Shown in pieces: positions 1 to 8,400 of a DNA stretch of 64,000 bases (its first letter is position 1; each line of letters starts with the position of its first letter). The notes below the pieces were generated by a model. The model did no database searches and was not told the origin of the DNA. It saw nothing but the letters and a program-made list of their open reading frames with translations. Source of the DNA: Candidatus Melainabacteria bacterium (lineage in GTDB: Bacteria; Cyanobacteriota; Vampirovibrionia; Obscuribacterales; Obscuribacteraceae); assembly GCA_003151275.1 (NCBI GenBank), contig PLXC01000013.1, positions 24,787 through 88,786 on the forward strand, read 5' to 3'. The translations under genes and the position numbers were made by a program.

Positions 1-630
1 CACATGATGAAGCGCATGATTGCAGCTGTACGAGCCTTCGATCATGGGGGAACGCTTGTTCTATTACCCCCTCAGAGATCCGCCGAAATATGCCAAGCCA
101 AGGACGTAGTTTCAATAAAATATGAGTTCGTGGAAGGTGAGCCCCGCGCCCGCTTTCGAACCCTGATAATTTCAGTCATGAATATTCTTGCGGAAATAGG
201 AGCGCAAAACCCTGCCAACAAGATATTTGGCTGGGACGACTATCAAAAAACCAACGACAGTCGCATAGCCAGTCTGGACGAAGCGATATTCGAAGTCTCA
301 CATCTGATTGCCGCACTTTCTACCTGCGATGGTGCTGTGATCCTAACGAAACGATTTGAGTTGTTGGGCTTCGGAGCAGAAATACATTGCTATTCAACGG
401 ATGTAAGTACAGTTGCTCATGCACTCGATTTGGAAGGTGACCGTGTCAGGCTGGAATCTACGCAAAGTGTCGGAACGAGGCACCGAGCCGCTTATCGATT
501 GTGTCACGCCCTGCCAGACGCTTTGGTTATTGTTATTTCCCAAGATGGTGCAGTGCAGTTCGTAAAGTGGAAAAATGCACACGTTACCTACTGGGAACAT
601 CAGGCATCATTTAGTTTTTCCGCAATATAG
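1..630 (+). CDS. DisA_N (diadenylate cyclase-type) domain protein, 5' end outside window
   Basis: The frame is open to the left edge, so the N-terminus is missing; at least 208 residues from the first in-frame ATG are visible. The C-terminal half carries the two signature motifs of the DisA_N fold: DGA (about residue 109) followed by the sequence LLGFGAEI, and GTRHRAA (about residue 157), followed by a second strand ending in SQDGAVQFV. In known diadenylate cyclases these motifs bind ATP and metal and two molecules are joined to c-di-AMP. Both motifs look intact, so activity is possible. The segment before them resembles the sensor-like region of stand-alone DAC proteins, but I cannot name the subfamily. 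It ends about 30 bases before the promoter of the next gene and is the only gene of the cluster whose promoter is not visible. Confidence 0.75.
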   Translation, partial: HMMKRMIAAVRAFDHGGTLVLLPPQRSAEICQAKDVVSIKYEFVEGEPRARFRTLIISVMNILAEIGAQNPANKIFGWDDYQKTNDSRIASLDEAIFEVSHLIAALSTCDGAVILTKRFELLGFGAEIHCYSTDVSTVAHALDLEGDRVRLESTQSVGTRHRAAYRLCHALPDALVIVISQDGAVQFVKWKNAHVTYWEHQASFSFSAI

Positions 631-635
631 ATCAT

Positions 636-702
636 TTGACTGCGCACAAATGCTAATGCTAGTATTATTTTGCAGTTGCGCAATTTCAAGATTTTGCAAT
701 TG
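636..702 (+). promoter_or_regulatory. Promoter with palindromic operator for the DUF2934 gene
   Basis: A TTGACT -35-like box (636-641) is followed after 18 bases by TAGTAT (660-665). Ten bases on lies TTGCGCAA (676-683), an 8-bp palindrome, followed by TTTTGCAATTG (692-702). The same arrangement (-10 box, short gap, TTGCGCAA, second TTGC/GCAA half) recurs at other promoters of this region. Confidence 0.6.
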
Positions 703-774
703 TTATTTTTACGAGCTAACCCGATTTGTCGTTACGACACATGAGGCGATGGCAAACGCCGGCACAAAGGATAG

Positions 775-981
775 ATGATGAATATCTCTCAAAAGAAATC
801 TAAGGTCACCAAAATAAATACAAGACACGTCGCTTTGAAAGTAGAAAAGCCGTCGGTTGAACTGCCATCAGTAGCTGCTTTGGCTTATCAATTTTGGTTG
901 GACGAAGGACGTCACGGCAGCGCTCAGAGCCATTGGCTTCGAGCCGAACAACAGATCAAGAATGCCCAGAAACCAAGCTGA
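775..981 (+). CDS. Small DUF2934 protein
   Basis: A 68-residue basic protein. The C-terminal half contains AYQFWLDEGRHGSAQSHWLRAEQQI-like sequence (from about residue 37), which matches the DUF2934 pattern of an aromatic start, a GR.HGS turn and the HWLRAE helix. DUF2934 is a short helical domain of unknown role found in many proteobacterial and cyanobacterial small proteins. Two adjacent ATG codons (775 and 778) follow AAAGG at 766-770; either could be used. The gene sits alone between the DAC gene and a convergent RRM gene, behind an operator-bearing promoter, so it probably belongs to the local regulon. Function is not known. Confidence 0.7.
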   Translation: MMNISQKKSKVTKINTRHVALKVEKPSVELPSVAALAYQFWLDEGRHGSAQSHWLRAEQQIKNAQKPS

Positions 982-1026
982 TTCGGTATTAACTGACATT
1001 GCAAACGTTTTTTTCGACTAAAGCGG

Positions 1027-1308
1027 CTATCCTGCTCCAAATAATTTAGACAAAAAGCCTACACGTTTTGGCTGAGGCAAGGTTTTTGCGAGGCTGACGC
1101 TAAGTACGCGACCTTTAAACTGGGAATTGTCGAGAGCTGAAATGACCTGTTCCTGTTGCTTGCTATCGGACATCGTGACGAAAGCGAATCCCTTACACCG
1201 ACCGCCCTTGTCTGTGAGCAGCTCGATGTGACCCACTTTTCCGACTTTTTCAAAAAAGTCCAGTAAATCCTCTTTGGTTGTATCTAACGGCAGATTTCCT
1301 ATCAACAT
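1027..1308 (-). CDS. RRM-type RNA-binding protein
   Basis: A 93-residue single RNA recognition motif. RNP2 is MLIGNLP at the very N-terminus and RNP1 is KGFAFVTM (about residues 39-46), with the usual alpha/beta spacing and a short basic tail ending FLSKLFGAG. Cyanobacteria carry several such small RRM (Rbp) proteins, often cold-regulated and binding mRNA; here that is only family knowledge. The frame is open further upstream to a TTG at 1344, but that codon lies inside the operator palindrome, downstream of the -10 box by only a few bases. The ATG at 1308, preceded by GAAAGAA, is therefore chosen. The gene is transcribed divergently from the LRV gene at 1505, and both share an identical 18-bp operator. 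Confidence 0.8.
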   Translation of the reverse strand: MLIGNLPLDTTKEDLLDFFEKVGKVGHIELLTDKGGRCKGFAFVTMSDSKQQEQVISALDNSQFKGRVLSVSLAKTLPQPKRVGFLSKLFGAG

Positions 1309-1328
1309 GTTTCTTTCAGCCTCGCTAT

Positions 1329-1381
1329 TTGCGAAATTGCGCAATTACTAACATCATACGTCTGTCTTTGAAAACCGTCAA
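1329..1381 (-). promoter_or_regulatory. Promoter plus operator of the RRM gene
   Basis: On the minus strand: TTGACG (1381-1376), 17-base spacer, TATGAT (1358-1353), then six bases later TTGCGCAATTTCGCAAAT (1346-1329). The 12 bases at 1335-1346 are a perfect palindrome, AATTGCGCAATT. The operator overlaps the expected transcription start, the position of a classical blocking repressor. Confidence 0.75.
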
Positions 1382-1439
1382 TTAGGGTGGTTGGGGTGTT
1401 GGAGATTTGCCGATACTTACGTAAATGACAATCTAGAGG

Positions 1440-1470
1440 TATACTGAACTAGTTGCGCAATTTCGCAAAT
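1440..1470 (+). promoter_or_regulatory. Promoter -10 plus operator of the LRV/MshEN gene
   Basis: TATACT (1440-1445) is followed after seven bases by TTGCGCAATTTCGCAAAT (1453-1470), identical over 18 bases to the operator of the divergent RRM gene. No convincing -35 box is seen 17 bases upstream, which hints at activator dependence or a weak promoter. Confidence 0.7.
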
Positions 1471-1504
1471 AGATTTTGTCTATGTTTGAGGAGTTCTAAA
1501 TCTT

Positions 1505-2125
1505 ATGAACAATGTCGGACACCTTGGAGCATCTATAGATATCGAAGCCCTGGCGCAACACTCTTCAAGCCAAATCAGAACAGTTTTAGCGTCCAATCAA
1601 GAAACACCGCCCGAGGTGCTTCGCTTGCTTGCAAATGACTCAAATGGCTCTGTGAAGTTGGCAGCAGCGCTTAATCCATCATGTCCCCTGGACATTTTGG
1701 AGAGCCTGTCGGTAGACACTGACTGGTCAATCCGTTTGGGTTTAGCTAACCAGCTCGACGTGTGCGAGGAAATTCTCTCAGCATTACTTACACACAGGAA
1801 TCCATATTTAGCTGCTCAGTCTAAACATGCGATTGCCGCAGCAGCGTTTGAGCGAAAGCTCAAGGAACAAAAGATTGTCTTCATTCAAGGAGCAACATAC
1901 AAATTAGGAGAGCTGCTCCTGGGGGCAGGCCAACTGCGCGCAGACCACCTTGAAAGCGCTCTTAAGTTGGGACGAGATCACTACTTACGTCTCGGTCGTG
2001 TTTTATTGCAAACCGATTTAATTCGAGCTCCCATGCTCCTCGAAGCGTTGAGATTGCAGGCTCTCCTGCGCACCGAACAAATTGAAGTTGCCGGCGTATA
2101 TGAGATGATCGCTAAAGCTAGATAA
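1505..2125 (+). CDS. LRV-repeat protein with C-terminal MshEN-like module
   Basis: A 206-residue protein. Residues about 10-105 hold four imperfect repeats of about 24 residues with the LRV pattern (A.NPS.PL.IL..LS.D....VRL..A), seen for example as NQETPPEVLRLLANDSNGSV. LRV repeats form a right-handed alpha solenoid used for protein binding. Residues about 128-190 (YKLGELLLGAGQLRADHLES then LGRVLLQTDLI) match the short helical module found at the N-terminus of GspE/MshE ATPases (MshEN, a c-di-GMP binder in MshE). GAGGAG at 1488-1493 supports the ATG at 1505. It is paralogous in its repeat part to the genes at 4210 and 21299. A role as a scaffold or sensor is inference. Confidence 0.7.
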   Translation: MNNVGHLGASIDIEALAQHSSSQIRTVLASNQETPPEVLRLLANDSNGSVKLAAALNPSCPLDILESLSVDTDWSIRLGLANQLDVCEEILSALLTHRNPYLAAQSKHAIAAAAFERKLKEQKIVFIQGATYKLGELLLGAGQLRADHLESALKLGRDHYLRLGRVLLQTDLIRAPMLLEALRLQALLRTEQIEVAGVYEMIAKAR

Positions 2126-2219
2126 TCGCTACGACAAATACTAGTGCCAACAAAAATACTTCTATAATCTTAAAATCCCAAAGTTTAGTTTGAATTCCGC
2201 AGACCAATGAGTTGCCATA

Positions 2220-2594
2220 ATGTCCCCAAATCGGCGCAAAAAAATAGTTCCAATCTCACTAAACAACTACTCAGTAACTGGCGAAAAACTGGTTAACTTT
2301 AAAGCAGAGTTTTTTAAGGCTCTCGCGAATCCGATTCGGATCAGAATATTAGATGAATTGCGCTCGGAAGAGCTTACAGTGTCGGAAATTAAGGATAGGC
2401 TATCGGTCGAATTACCAAACGTTTCTCAACAGTTAGCTGTGCTGAAAGGCAAGAAACTCGTCATCGCCAGGAAGCAAGGTAACAACATCTATTACTCGTG
2501 CATTGACCCAACGGTATTTAAACTGTTAGACGTGGCAAAGCAAATATTCAACAACCATTTGGTTGACATTCAAGAGACACTTAGCCACTTATAG
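2220..2594 (+). CDS. ArsR/SmtB-type winged-helix transcriptional regulator
   Basis: A 124-residue protein with the full ArsR HTH fold: FFKALANPIRIRILDEL (about residue 31), the recognition region LSVELPNVSQQLAVLKGKKL (about 61-80) and the wing RKQGNNIYYSCID (about 84-96). The metal-binding CxC motif of the ArsR/SmtB sensors (ELCVCDL in helix 3) is replaced by SEELTVSEI, so it probably senses something other than a metal or acts without ligand. It is the only classical DNA-binding regulator inside the operator-rich stretch and is the best local candidate to bind the TTGCGCAA palindromes. No copy of the operator is visible in its own 94-bp upstream gap. Start codon support is weak. Confidence 0.85.
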   Translation: MSPNRRKKIVPISLNNYSVTGEKLVNFKAEFFKALANPIRIRILDELRSEELTVSEIKDRLSVELPNVSQQLAVLKGKKLVIARKQGNNIYYSCIDPTVFKLLDVAKQIFNNHLVDIQETLSHL

Positions 2595-2680
2595 AAAAAC
2601 TTTTCTCCAGATGCAGTGTCGATTTTTTGATAATCCGGCACCGACTTTCTGAAGCTCTAGGCGCAAGAGATTTTTGTACG

Positions 2681-2902
2681 CTAAAAAGGCTGGGCCCTTA
2701 AAATTGCACGATCGTCAGCTTTGATATTGGCACAATGAAACATTCGTATTCCATAGATTCTCTGCAAATTATACCTGGTGCCGTCTAGCTGAAATTGCTC
2801 ATCAGGATTTGCTAAACCTTGCAAATCTGTGGTGAACCGCTCAACTAGCCTTTTTGTGGCATGCATATTTCTAGAACTAGCAAGCCTTATTACATTTGCC
2901 AC
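2681..2902 (-). CDS. Possible small protein of unknown function
   Basis: A 73-residue frame beginning ATG at 2902 with no visible ribosome binding site. It is basic, without membrane segments or known motif; the tail GIRMFHCANIKADDRAIL faintly recalls RelE/HigB-type toxins but too weakly to claim. It lies between the ArsR gene and the convergent-side acyl carrier operon and could be a remnant of a longer gene. Low confidence that it is expressed. Confidence 0.3.
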   Translation of the reverse strand: MANVIRLASSRNMHATKRLVERFTTDLQGLANPDEQFQLDGTRYNLQRIYGIRMFHCANIKADDRAILRAQPF

Positions 2903-3052
2903 ACAAAAGTCAAAATTGCTTCCTGCACCCGATGCGGTGACATCCGTTAATCGATGGCTGGCATCCTGACGGCAACTTTGAAACCAAAAAACCGAGCACG
3001 TTCAAGATGAAAGCCAGACAACTAAATTCTGCTAGTCTGCATTTCGAGAGGT

Positions 3053-3313
3053 TCACTTTGCCAACGCATTATAAATGCGATTTTTGATAAAAGTTGGTTG
3101 TTCCGTCTCCACCAAAGCATTTAGTTCTTGATCGAGAAAAGACAGCCGTTTCTGTATCGCGCCAATGAAAATAAAAGCTGTGTAAATGGTCGTGCCCCGA
3201 AAAAACTGAGTTTGCCAATTTACGATAGGTGTTGGTAAACCTAGTTGCATGGCCGAAGCTTTCAAACTATTTTGAACCAAGCTTTTTCCTGCCTTGATAT
3301 TTTGGCTTTCCAT
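3053..3313 (-). CDS. Unknown 86-residue protein downstream of the acyl carrier gene
   Basis: Begins ATG at 3313 (MESQNIKAGKSLVQ), preceded by GCGAGGG at good spacing; a longer in-frame start overlapping the upstream gene lacks such support. It follows the acyl carrier protein gene by 25 bases on the same strand and is probably co-transcribed with it. The middle has a moderately hydrophobic stretch (TTIYTAFIFIGAI, about residues 40-52) too short to call a membrane helix with confidence. No family recognised. Its position suggests a role linked to the acyl carrier/polyketide genes. Confidence 0.5.
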   Translation of the reverse strand: MESQNIKAGKSLVQNSLKASAMQLGLPTPIVNWQTQFFRGTTIYTAFIFIGAIQKRLSFLDQELNALVETEQPTFIKNRIYNALAK

Positions 3314-3338
3314 AACAAATACCCTCGCTCTTGCACAC

Positions 3339-4007
3339 TTACGCCGTCGTATCCAAAGCATTTTTTGGTTTGATAATCCATTCGATTATCTGATTCACAG
3401 TCCGAGCTGCGGACAACTCCTCCAAAGAATTTTCCAGCAGCGCACGTCGATCTGAAGGCAAAACACTTTGGAACTTGTTGAGAATTTCGATTCGCTTAAT
3501 TGAATCAATACCTAGATCAGATTCAAGGTCCAAACCTGGATCAATCATATCTATCGGGTAGCCAGTTCTTTCGCTTATAAGCTCCATTAGTGCTGCGATA
3601 AGACCTTCGTTGTCTAGTTCGAGTGTCGCTTCATCAATGGGGCTGACTAAGTCAGTTAGAATGACAAAATTTTCTGATGCGGACAACATTCCAGCTTGAT
3701 CATCTATCAATCTTTGTTGACTGTGGTCATATACCTTTGACTGTTCTTCAATGTTTGCATCAGGAAGCGGTTGCCTTCGCTGAGGAGGAGGCTCGGCAAG
3801 ATGCAGTAACTGACGGCTGTTCACTCGCGGGGATATTCTGCTTTGCGATCTTTGAACTTCTTGCAGATAACACAACATAACTTCCTGTTGTGTTGAAAGA
3901 AAGCACTGAGTCATCTGCAACATAGTCTGTTGAAAATGAATCATGACCATTTCTCGTGAATGCACTTGAGCAGAATCGGAAATTGTCCCAATTTGATGGC
4001 TAAACAC
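3339..4007 (-). CDS. Stand-alone acyl carrier protein of PfaA/Hgl-type polyketide synthases
   Basis: A 222-residue protein starting at GTG 4007 behind AGGTAACTAGGT. The C-terminal part (about residues 135-212) is an acyl carrier domain with the motif LGIDSIKRIEIL; Ser169 is the expected phosphopantetheine site. The spelling DSIKR.EIL is typical of PfaA-type PUFA synthases and heterocyst glycolipid (Hgl) synthases. Residues about 24-50 (HFQQTMLQMTQCFLSTQQEV then MLCYLQ) match the C-terminal tail of the KS-AT protein encoded at 5470-8475 (NYQQVMLQIANSFMDSQRNV then MTSYLQ), a motif that sits between AT and ACP in Hgl-type enzymes. The protein thus looks like the detached linker-ACP end of such a synthase, or an interacting partner sharing its docking segment. 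Both genes are on the minus strand, separated by an oppositely oriented cassette. Confidence 0.8.
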   Translation of the reverse strand: MFSHQIGTISDSAQVHSREMVMIHFQQTMLQMTQCFLSTQQEVMLCYLQEVQRSQSRISPRVNSRQLLHLAEPPPQRRQPLPDANIEEQSKVYDHSQQRLIDDQAGMLSASENFVILTDLVSPIDEATLELDNEGLIAALMELISERTGYPIDMIDPGLDLESDLGIDSIKRIEILNKFQSVLPSDRRALLENSLEELSAARTVNQIIEWIIKPKNALDTTA

Positions 4008-4037
4008 CTAGTTACCTGACTTATAAGAGATTAGCAG

Positions 4038-4067
4038 TTGCAAAATTGCGCAACTATATACATTATA
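4038..4067 (-). promoter_or_regulatory. Promoter -10 plus operator of the acyl carrier gene
   Basis: On the minus strand TATAAT (4067-4062) is followed eight bases later by TTGCGCAATTTTGCAA (4053-4038), differing from the RRM/LRV operator at one position. The layout is the same as at 1329-1358 and 1440-1470. A poor -35 (GCAATC) lies 17 bases upstream. Confidence 0.7.
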
Positions 4068-4116
4068 CTACAGATCCAGACTCTGATTGCTTCTCGCCTG
4101 AGTAGACATTATTAGT

Positions 4117-4183
4117 AATTGAGCAATTCGAGGATTAATGAGGTAAGATGAAGTTAATGACATAAGCAATTGCTTGATTGCGT
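4117..4183 (+). promoter_or_regulatory. Operator cluster upstream of the LRV/pseudo-receiver pair
   Basis: AATTGAGCAATT (4117-4128, near-palindrome) and AAGCAATTGCTT (4164-4175, perfect 12-bp palindrome) followed by GATTGCG. These are variants of the TTGC/GCAA half-sites seen at the neighbouring promoters. The -10 box is not clear; GTTAAT (4153-4158) would fit the spacing seen elsewhere. Confidence 0.5.
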
Positions 4184-4209
4184 ATGTATCTACAAAAAGT
4201 GTGATGATT

Positions 4210-4623
4210 ATGAACAATGAAAATTTTCTCGCCTCGAACCCTGATACCAGTGCCGAAAGGCTGTCTTCACTAAGTCATGACGCATCTTCTGATGTGCGCC
4301 GACATGTGGCTGAGAACCCTCACGCACCAATCAGTGCACTACTTGATCTGATTCACGATTCAGACAGTACGGTACGTTACAGCGCCATCGGTAATCCCCA
4401 CTTGACGGACGAAGCGCTGGAAACTTTGCAGCATGATTTAAATCCAGACGTTCGCTATCGACTGGCTTCAAATCATCAGGTGCCAACTCATGTCCTCAAT
4501 CACTTAACTCAAGATGAAAATCCCTACGTCGCTTTCCGGGCGAAAACCACTCTGCATCGATTGCTGGATGGTGTGGCTTTGGAACATCGTGCAAAACAAG
4601 GAGAAAAAAAACACAAATGGTAG
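4210..4623 (+). CDS. Small LRV-repeat protein
   Basis: 137 residues from ATG 4210 (MNNENFLASNPDTSAE); an ATG two codons earlier (4204) is also possible, while the TTG at 4174 lies in the operator and is rejected. The protein is built almost only of about four LRV-type repeats of about 24 residues with the pattern D..VR..VA.NP..P...L..L, for example SSDVRRHVAENPHAPISALL. It resembles the N-terminal half of the protein at 1505, starting with the same MNN. The stop codon overlaps the start of the pseudo-receiver gene (ATGGTAG), so the two are translationally coupled and their products probably work together. Partner and function unknown. Confidence 0.75.
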   Translation: MNNENFLASNPDTSAERLSSLSHDASSDVRRHVAENPHAPISALLDLIHDSDSTVRYSAIGNPHLTDEALETLQHDLNPDVRYRLASNHQVPTHVLNHLTQDENPYVAFRAKTTLHRLLDGVALEHRAKQGEKKHKW

Positions 4624-5024
4624 ATAAGATTCTTGCTCTAAAGGAACGTCCGGAATACGCACGTGCATTCAGAGATATGATTGAGCCGCACGGCTACCAG
4701 GTCCTTATAGCAAATACCGTTGAGGAGGCGCTTGAGACGCTTAGGGAAGATGAAGATATCGACATGGTAATTGCAGCTGTTCATCTTGAAGTAGGTAATG
4801 TATTCGACCTGATTAGAGCAATGCGCCGCGACGATCAGTTAAAGCGAATTCCGATAGTTTGCTTGAACATCAATCCCGGACGCTATGCAAATTATTTCAA
4901 CGACAGCTTAGAAGTAGCTTCTAAAGGACTAGGTGTGGACCGTTTTATAACAATGCAGAATTATGATGCAAAAGAGTTATGGAAACAAATCGACAAAATA
5001 CTGCCAATCTATAGTGGAAGATAA
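4617..5024 (+). CDS. Pseudo-receiver (response-regulator-like) domain protein
   Basis: 135 residues with the beta/alpha layout of a CheY-like receiver: KILALKERPEYARAFRDMIE, YQVLIANTVEEALETL, DIDMVIAAVHLEVGNVFDLI, RIPIVCLNI, VDRFITMQNYDAKEL. The key residues are not there: the phosphate-accepting Asp after strand 3 is Ala (MVIAAVH) and the conserved Lys after strand 5 is Met (FITMQ). It is therefore a stand-alone pseudo-receiver that cannot be phosphorylated in the usual way and probably acts by binding a partner. GGAGAAAAA precedes the ATG and the gene overlaps the LRV gene by seven bases, which argues for a complex of the two products. A decayed paralogue follows at 5172. Confidence 0.7.
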   Translation: MVDKILALKERPEYARAFRDMIEPHGYQVLIANTVEEALETLREDEDIDMVIAAVHLEVGNVFDLIRAMRRDDQLKRIPIVCLNINPGRYANYFNDSLEVASKGLGVDRFITMQNYDAKELWKQIDKILPIYSGR

Positions 5025-5171
5025 AACACACGCTACTCGACGGTGATAAACCGATCTAATCTCTACTTTGAAAAATAGCCTTCCTGGCATGTTTGCACCG
5101 TATGTAGTGGCTCATGGATTAAGTGATAATTCATAAATATGACGAAAACCACACACAGGTAGTTAGACACT

Positions 5172-5384
5172 ATGCCTCATAAAATCCTCGCATTAAAAGA
5201 ACGTGCCGAATACAAAGGCGCTCCAGGATCTCATCGAGCCGCACGGGTATCAAGTTCTAATAGCACAAACGGTTGAGGAAGCAATCAAAACGCTACATAG
5301 CGAATCAGTAAACATGGTAATAGCCGCCATGCCGCCAAATTGTGGAAACAGATTGAACGGATGCTCCCAGATGACGTTCCGTAA
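5172..5384 (+). pseudogene. Decayed copy of the pseudo-receiver gene
   Basis: ATG at 5172 begins MPHKILALKERAEY, matching the start of the gene at 4617 (MVDKILALKERPEY). The frame breaks near 5215; in the next frame DLIEPHGYQVLIAQTVEEAI matches the paralogue again up to MVIAA. Then about 65 codons are missing, and a third frame reads LWKQIERMLPDDVP and stops at 5382-5384, matching the C-terminal LWKQIDKILP of the paralogue. So one frameshift and one internal deletion separate it from an intact tandem duplicate. The gap 5025-5171 before it holds no gene. Confidence 0.75.
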
Positions 5385-5469
5385 CAAGCAATGCGCAATA
5401 ACATAGTACAAGGCGCTTTCCGTCTGAATCGGATATCGCTTCCGCTGTGTCTCCAAAATGCTTATACAG

Positions 5470-8400
5470 TTAGCTATCAGTTTGCGATTGACCGGGCTGG
5501 CTATTCGGTCTTCTGCCAGTTTGCAGATAGCTGGTCATTACATTTCTCTGCGAGTCCATAAAACTGTTTGCTATTTGAAGCATTACTTGTTGATAATTGG
5601 TAACCAAGCGGTCGACTTCCTGCATACCATCTTGAGTCGCAAAAGCTGCTGGAACAGCACAGCTGAGTTTAGGGACCTGATTTGGCATCGAGCTGCTGTT
5701 TTTCAATAAGCTCGACGAGAAGAAAGCTGCTTGGTCCACTCTCGAATCTTTGTCAGCATTCTTTTCTTTGGAAAAGCTAATGCCGCTGATAGATTGGTTG
5801 ATTCTTTCATTGCGCACAGCAAACTTTTCCGCCTTTGCACCGACGTAAGCGGAGATAGCATTTGGCGAAGATGATGGCACCTTGCCTACAGCTTCGGACA
5901 AACCATTGCCAGCAAAAACGACTGGTGTGATATTAGTGCTATTAACGCGATAGAGCAATTTCTTCTTCTTTTTCGAGTTCATTTGCACAGTTTCTTCTTG
6001 GACACTGGTGATGTCTTTAATCCGCCCTCTATACAGGATTCCAGGATTTACTGGAACGCCGTATGCGGCTAGTTGAGCCAATGTATGCAGTAACTGTAAA
6101 ATGCCATCACGCTCATTTCGATCGACTGAAACAGCTAGATGGTCACAAAATTTAGGCTGGTCTAAAATAGACGAAACTAGGTCCGTTAAAACTGCGTTTG
6201 GACCGCATTCCACAAAAACCTTCGCGCCATCAGCATACATGTTTTGAATTTCTTGAAGGAAATTAACTGGTGCAGAAATATGTTCGCCTGTGCCACAACT
6301 TGCTAAATTGCTCAACATCTCTGATTGGGAAATTGATCCAGCTGCACATAAAGCTACATATTCTCCGCAACCACGACCTGCCACCATATCCGGAATTACG
6401 TTTAAGGACTCTAGCAACCGAAGCATGGCTATATTAGCAGCGCCCATAGCAGGCAGAGCGATTCGGGTCTGGTTTAAGAACATCTCTTGTGTCGCACGCT
6501 CTGCTTCCGTGAAGGCAGGCGGTGGAAAAATATAGTTGGCCAGCGGCTTTTCCAGCTTAGATGCAAGAAGATCAGATGCACTTTCCAGAGACATTCGAAC
6601 TTCAGGAAATGCAATGGTGGCCTCGCTAAGCATGTTAACTCTTTGAGAGCCCTCTCCGGGGAAAAGAAAGGCGACCTTAAAAGAGGGCTGGTGTGGGAAG
6701 TAGTAGACGCCGCGCAGATCTTTAATTTGGTTCTTAGTGCTGTCTTGTATGTCACTCTTTGCACGAATCAATTTTGTTTGCAAATCTTGGAGGCCCGTTG
6801 CCACTACTGTCAAACATGTTTTCGGCTTGCTCATCCAAGCTGATTTCTGTTTCAAATCCCGTGAAGGTAATTCCCACAGTTTCTGATTTCTAAGGTGCAA
6901 CTTGTGAGCAAGATCTTTTAGTGCCGTATCATTATGGTTTTGTCTGGTCGCTGATTCCACTTGCTCGCTAAGCCAAGATATCGAATCAAAGAGATTGGCG
7001 CGAGATGTACCGTACGTGATGAATAACTCAGCAGTCCACGTTTGTGATGTTGACTCCTGCTCCTTCGGCAATGCCGGAACATATTCCTCCAAAATGGCAT
7101 GGAAATTTGTCCCGCCGAAACCAAATGCACTTACACCTGCACGGCGTGGATGCTTTGACCCGCTTACTCCATCGACCATATTCAACCAGGGCCGTAATTC
7201 ACTGTTTACGTAGAAAGGACTATTCGCGAAATCACATGTTGGATTGGGAGTGGTTACTCCCAAAGTTGGTGGTAATACTTTGTGGTGCAGCGCCTTTGCA
7301 ACTTTGATCAAGGAAGCGAGTCCAGCCGCTGCTTTTGTGTGTCCTATCATCGTCTTAACTGAGCCAATTGCGCATGCGCTTGTGTTAGCTCCATCTGCTT
7401 GAAACACCTGCTTCAGTGCCTCGATTTCTGCCTTATCACCAGCCACGGTACCAGTACCATGCGCTTCGATCAGACTGACGGTTGAAGGGCATACTCCAGC
7501 AGCTTCAAAAGCTCGATTCAAAGCCAATACTTGCCCTGCTTTACTGGGCGCTGTAAGACTCAAGCCACGACCATCACTCGACCCAGCCACACTGCGAACA
7601 ACTGCGTAGATCTTGTCTCCATCGCGCTCTGCATCACCCAATCGCTTCAGCACCAGCGTAGCAATTCCTTCACTGATTACTATGCCGTCTGCAGATGCAT
7701 CGAAAGCCCGGCATCGTCCTGTTGAGGAAAGAGCGTGTGTCTTGCTAAAACTCAAGTAGTCGCCAGGCTGATTGTGTGTGTCAGTGGCACAAAGAAAGAC
7801 GATATCACTATTGCGACTTCTCAGCTCCCCTAGGCTGACATACAAAGCCGCTAAAGAGGATGCGCACGCCGCGTCAATACAAAAATTCACGCCGCCTAAG
7901 TCAAATCGATTGGCTACTCTGCCAGCTGTCACATTACCTAGATAACCTGCAAAAGAGTCTTCGCTCCAATCTGGTAATCTGCTCTGCACCTCATCTTTGA
8001 CGTCGTCGGGCAACTCGGAAAGCTTCCATCCAAGCATGGAGCGCAAGGAGTAGAGCGCACTAATTGGAGCTTGACCAGCGTTTGCCAAAATGACGGACGC
8101 ATTTTGTTTTGGGAAAGAGCGATTTGTATAACCGGCATCTGCAACCGCGGCTCTGGTAACTTCCAATAGCAGTATTTGCATCGGATCAATCGACTTTAAA
8201 ACGTTAGGAGGAATTCCGTAAATTGTGGGATCGAAGTCGATCTCCTGTAAAAAGCCGCCCCATCTAGAAATAATTTTGTCCGGAGCAAGCGGATCTGCGT
8301 CATAGAATTCTCTCCAATCCCAATGCCCAATTGGTATTTCTTCGATCGCATCAACTTTCTTGAGGATATTTTGCCAATACGTTTCCAGGTCATTTGCTTT

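Noticed and set aside
1309..1344. N-terminal extension of the RRM gene starting at TTG 1344
   Set aside because: The codon and the following bases are the operator palindrome next to the -10 box; an ATG with a ribosome site exists at 1308.
4174..4209. N-terminal extension of the LRV gene starting at TTG 4174
   Set aside because: It lies inside the palindrome AAGCAATTGCTT; ATG 4204/4210 gives a start matching the paralogue at 1505.
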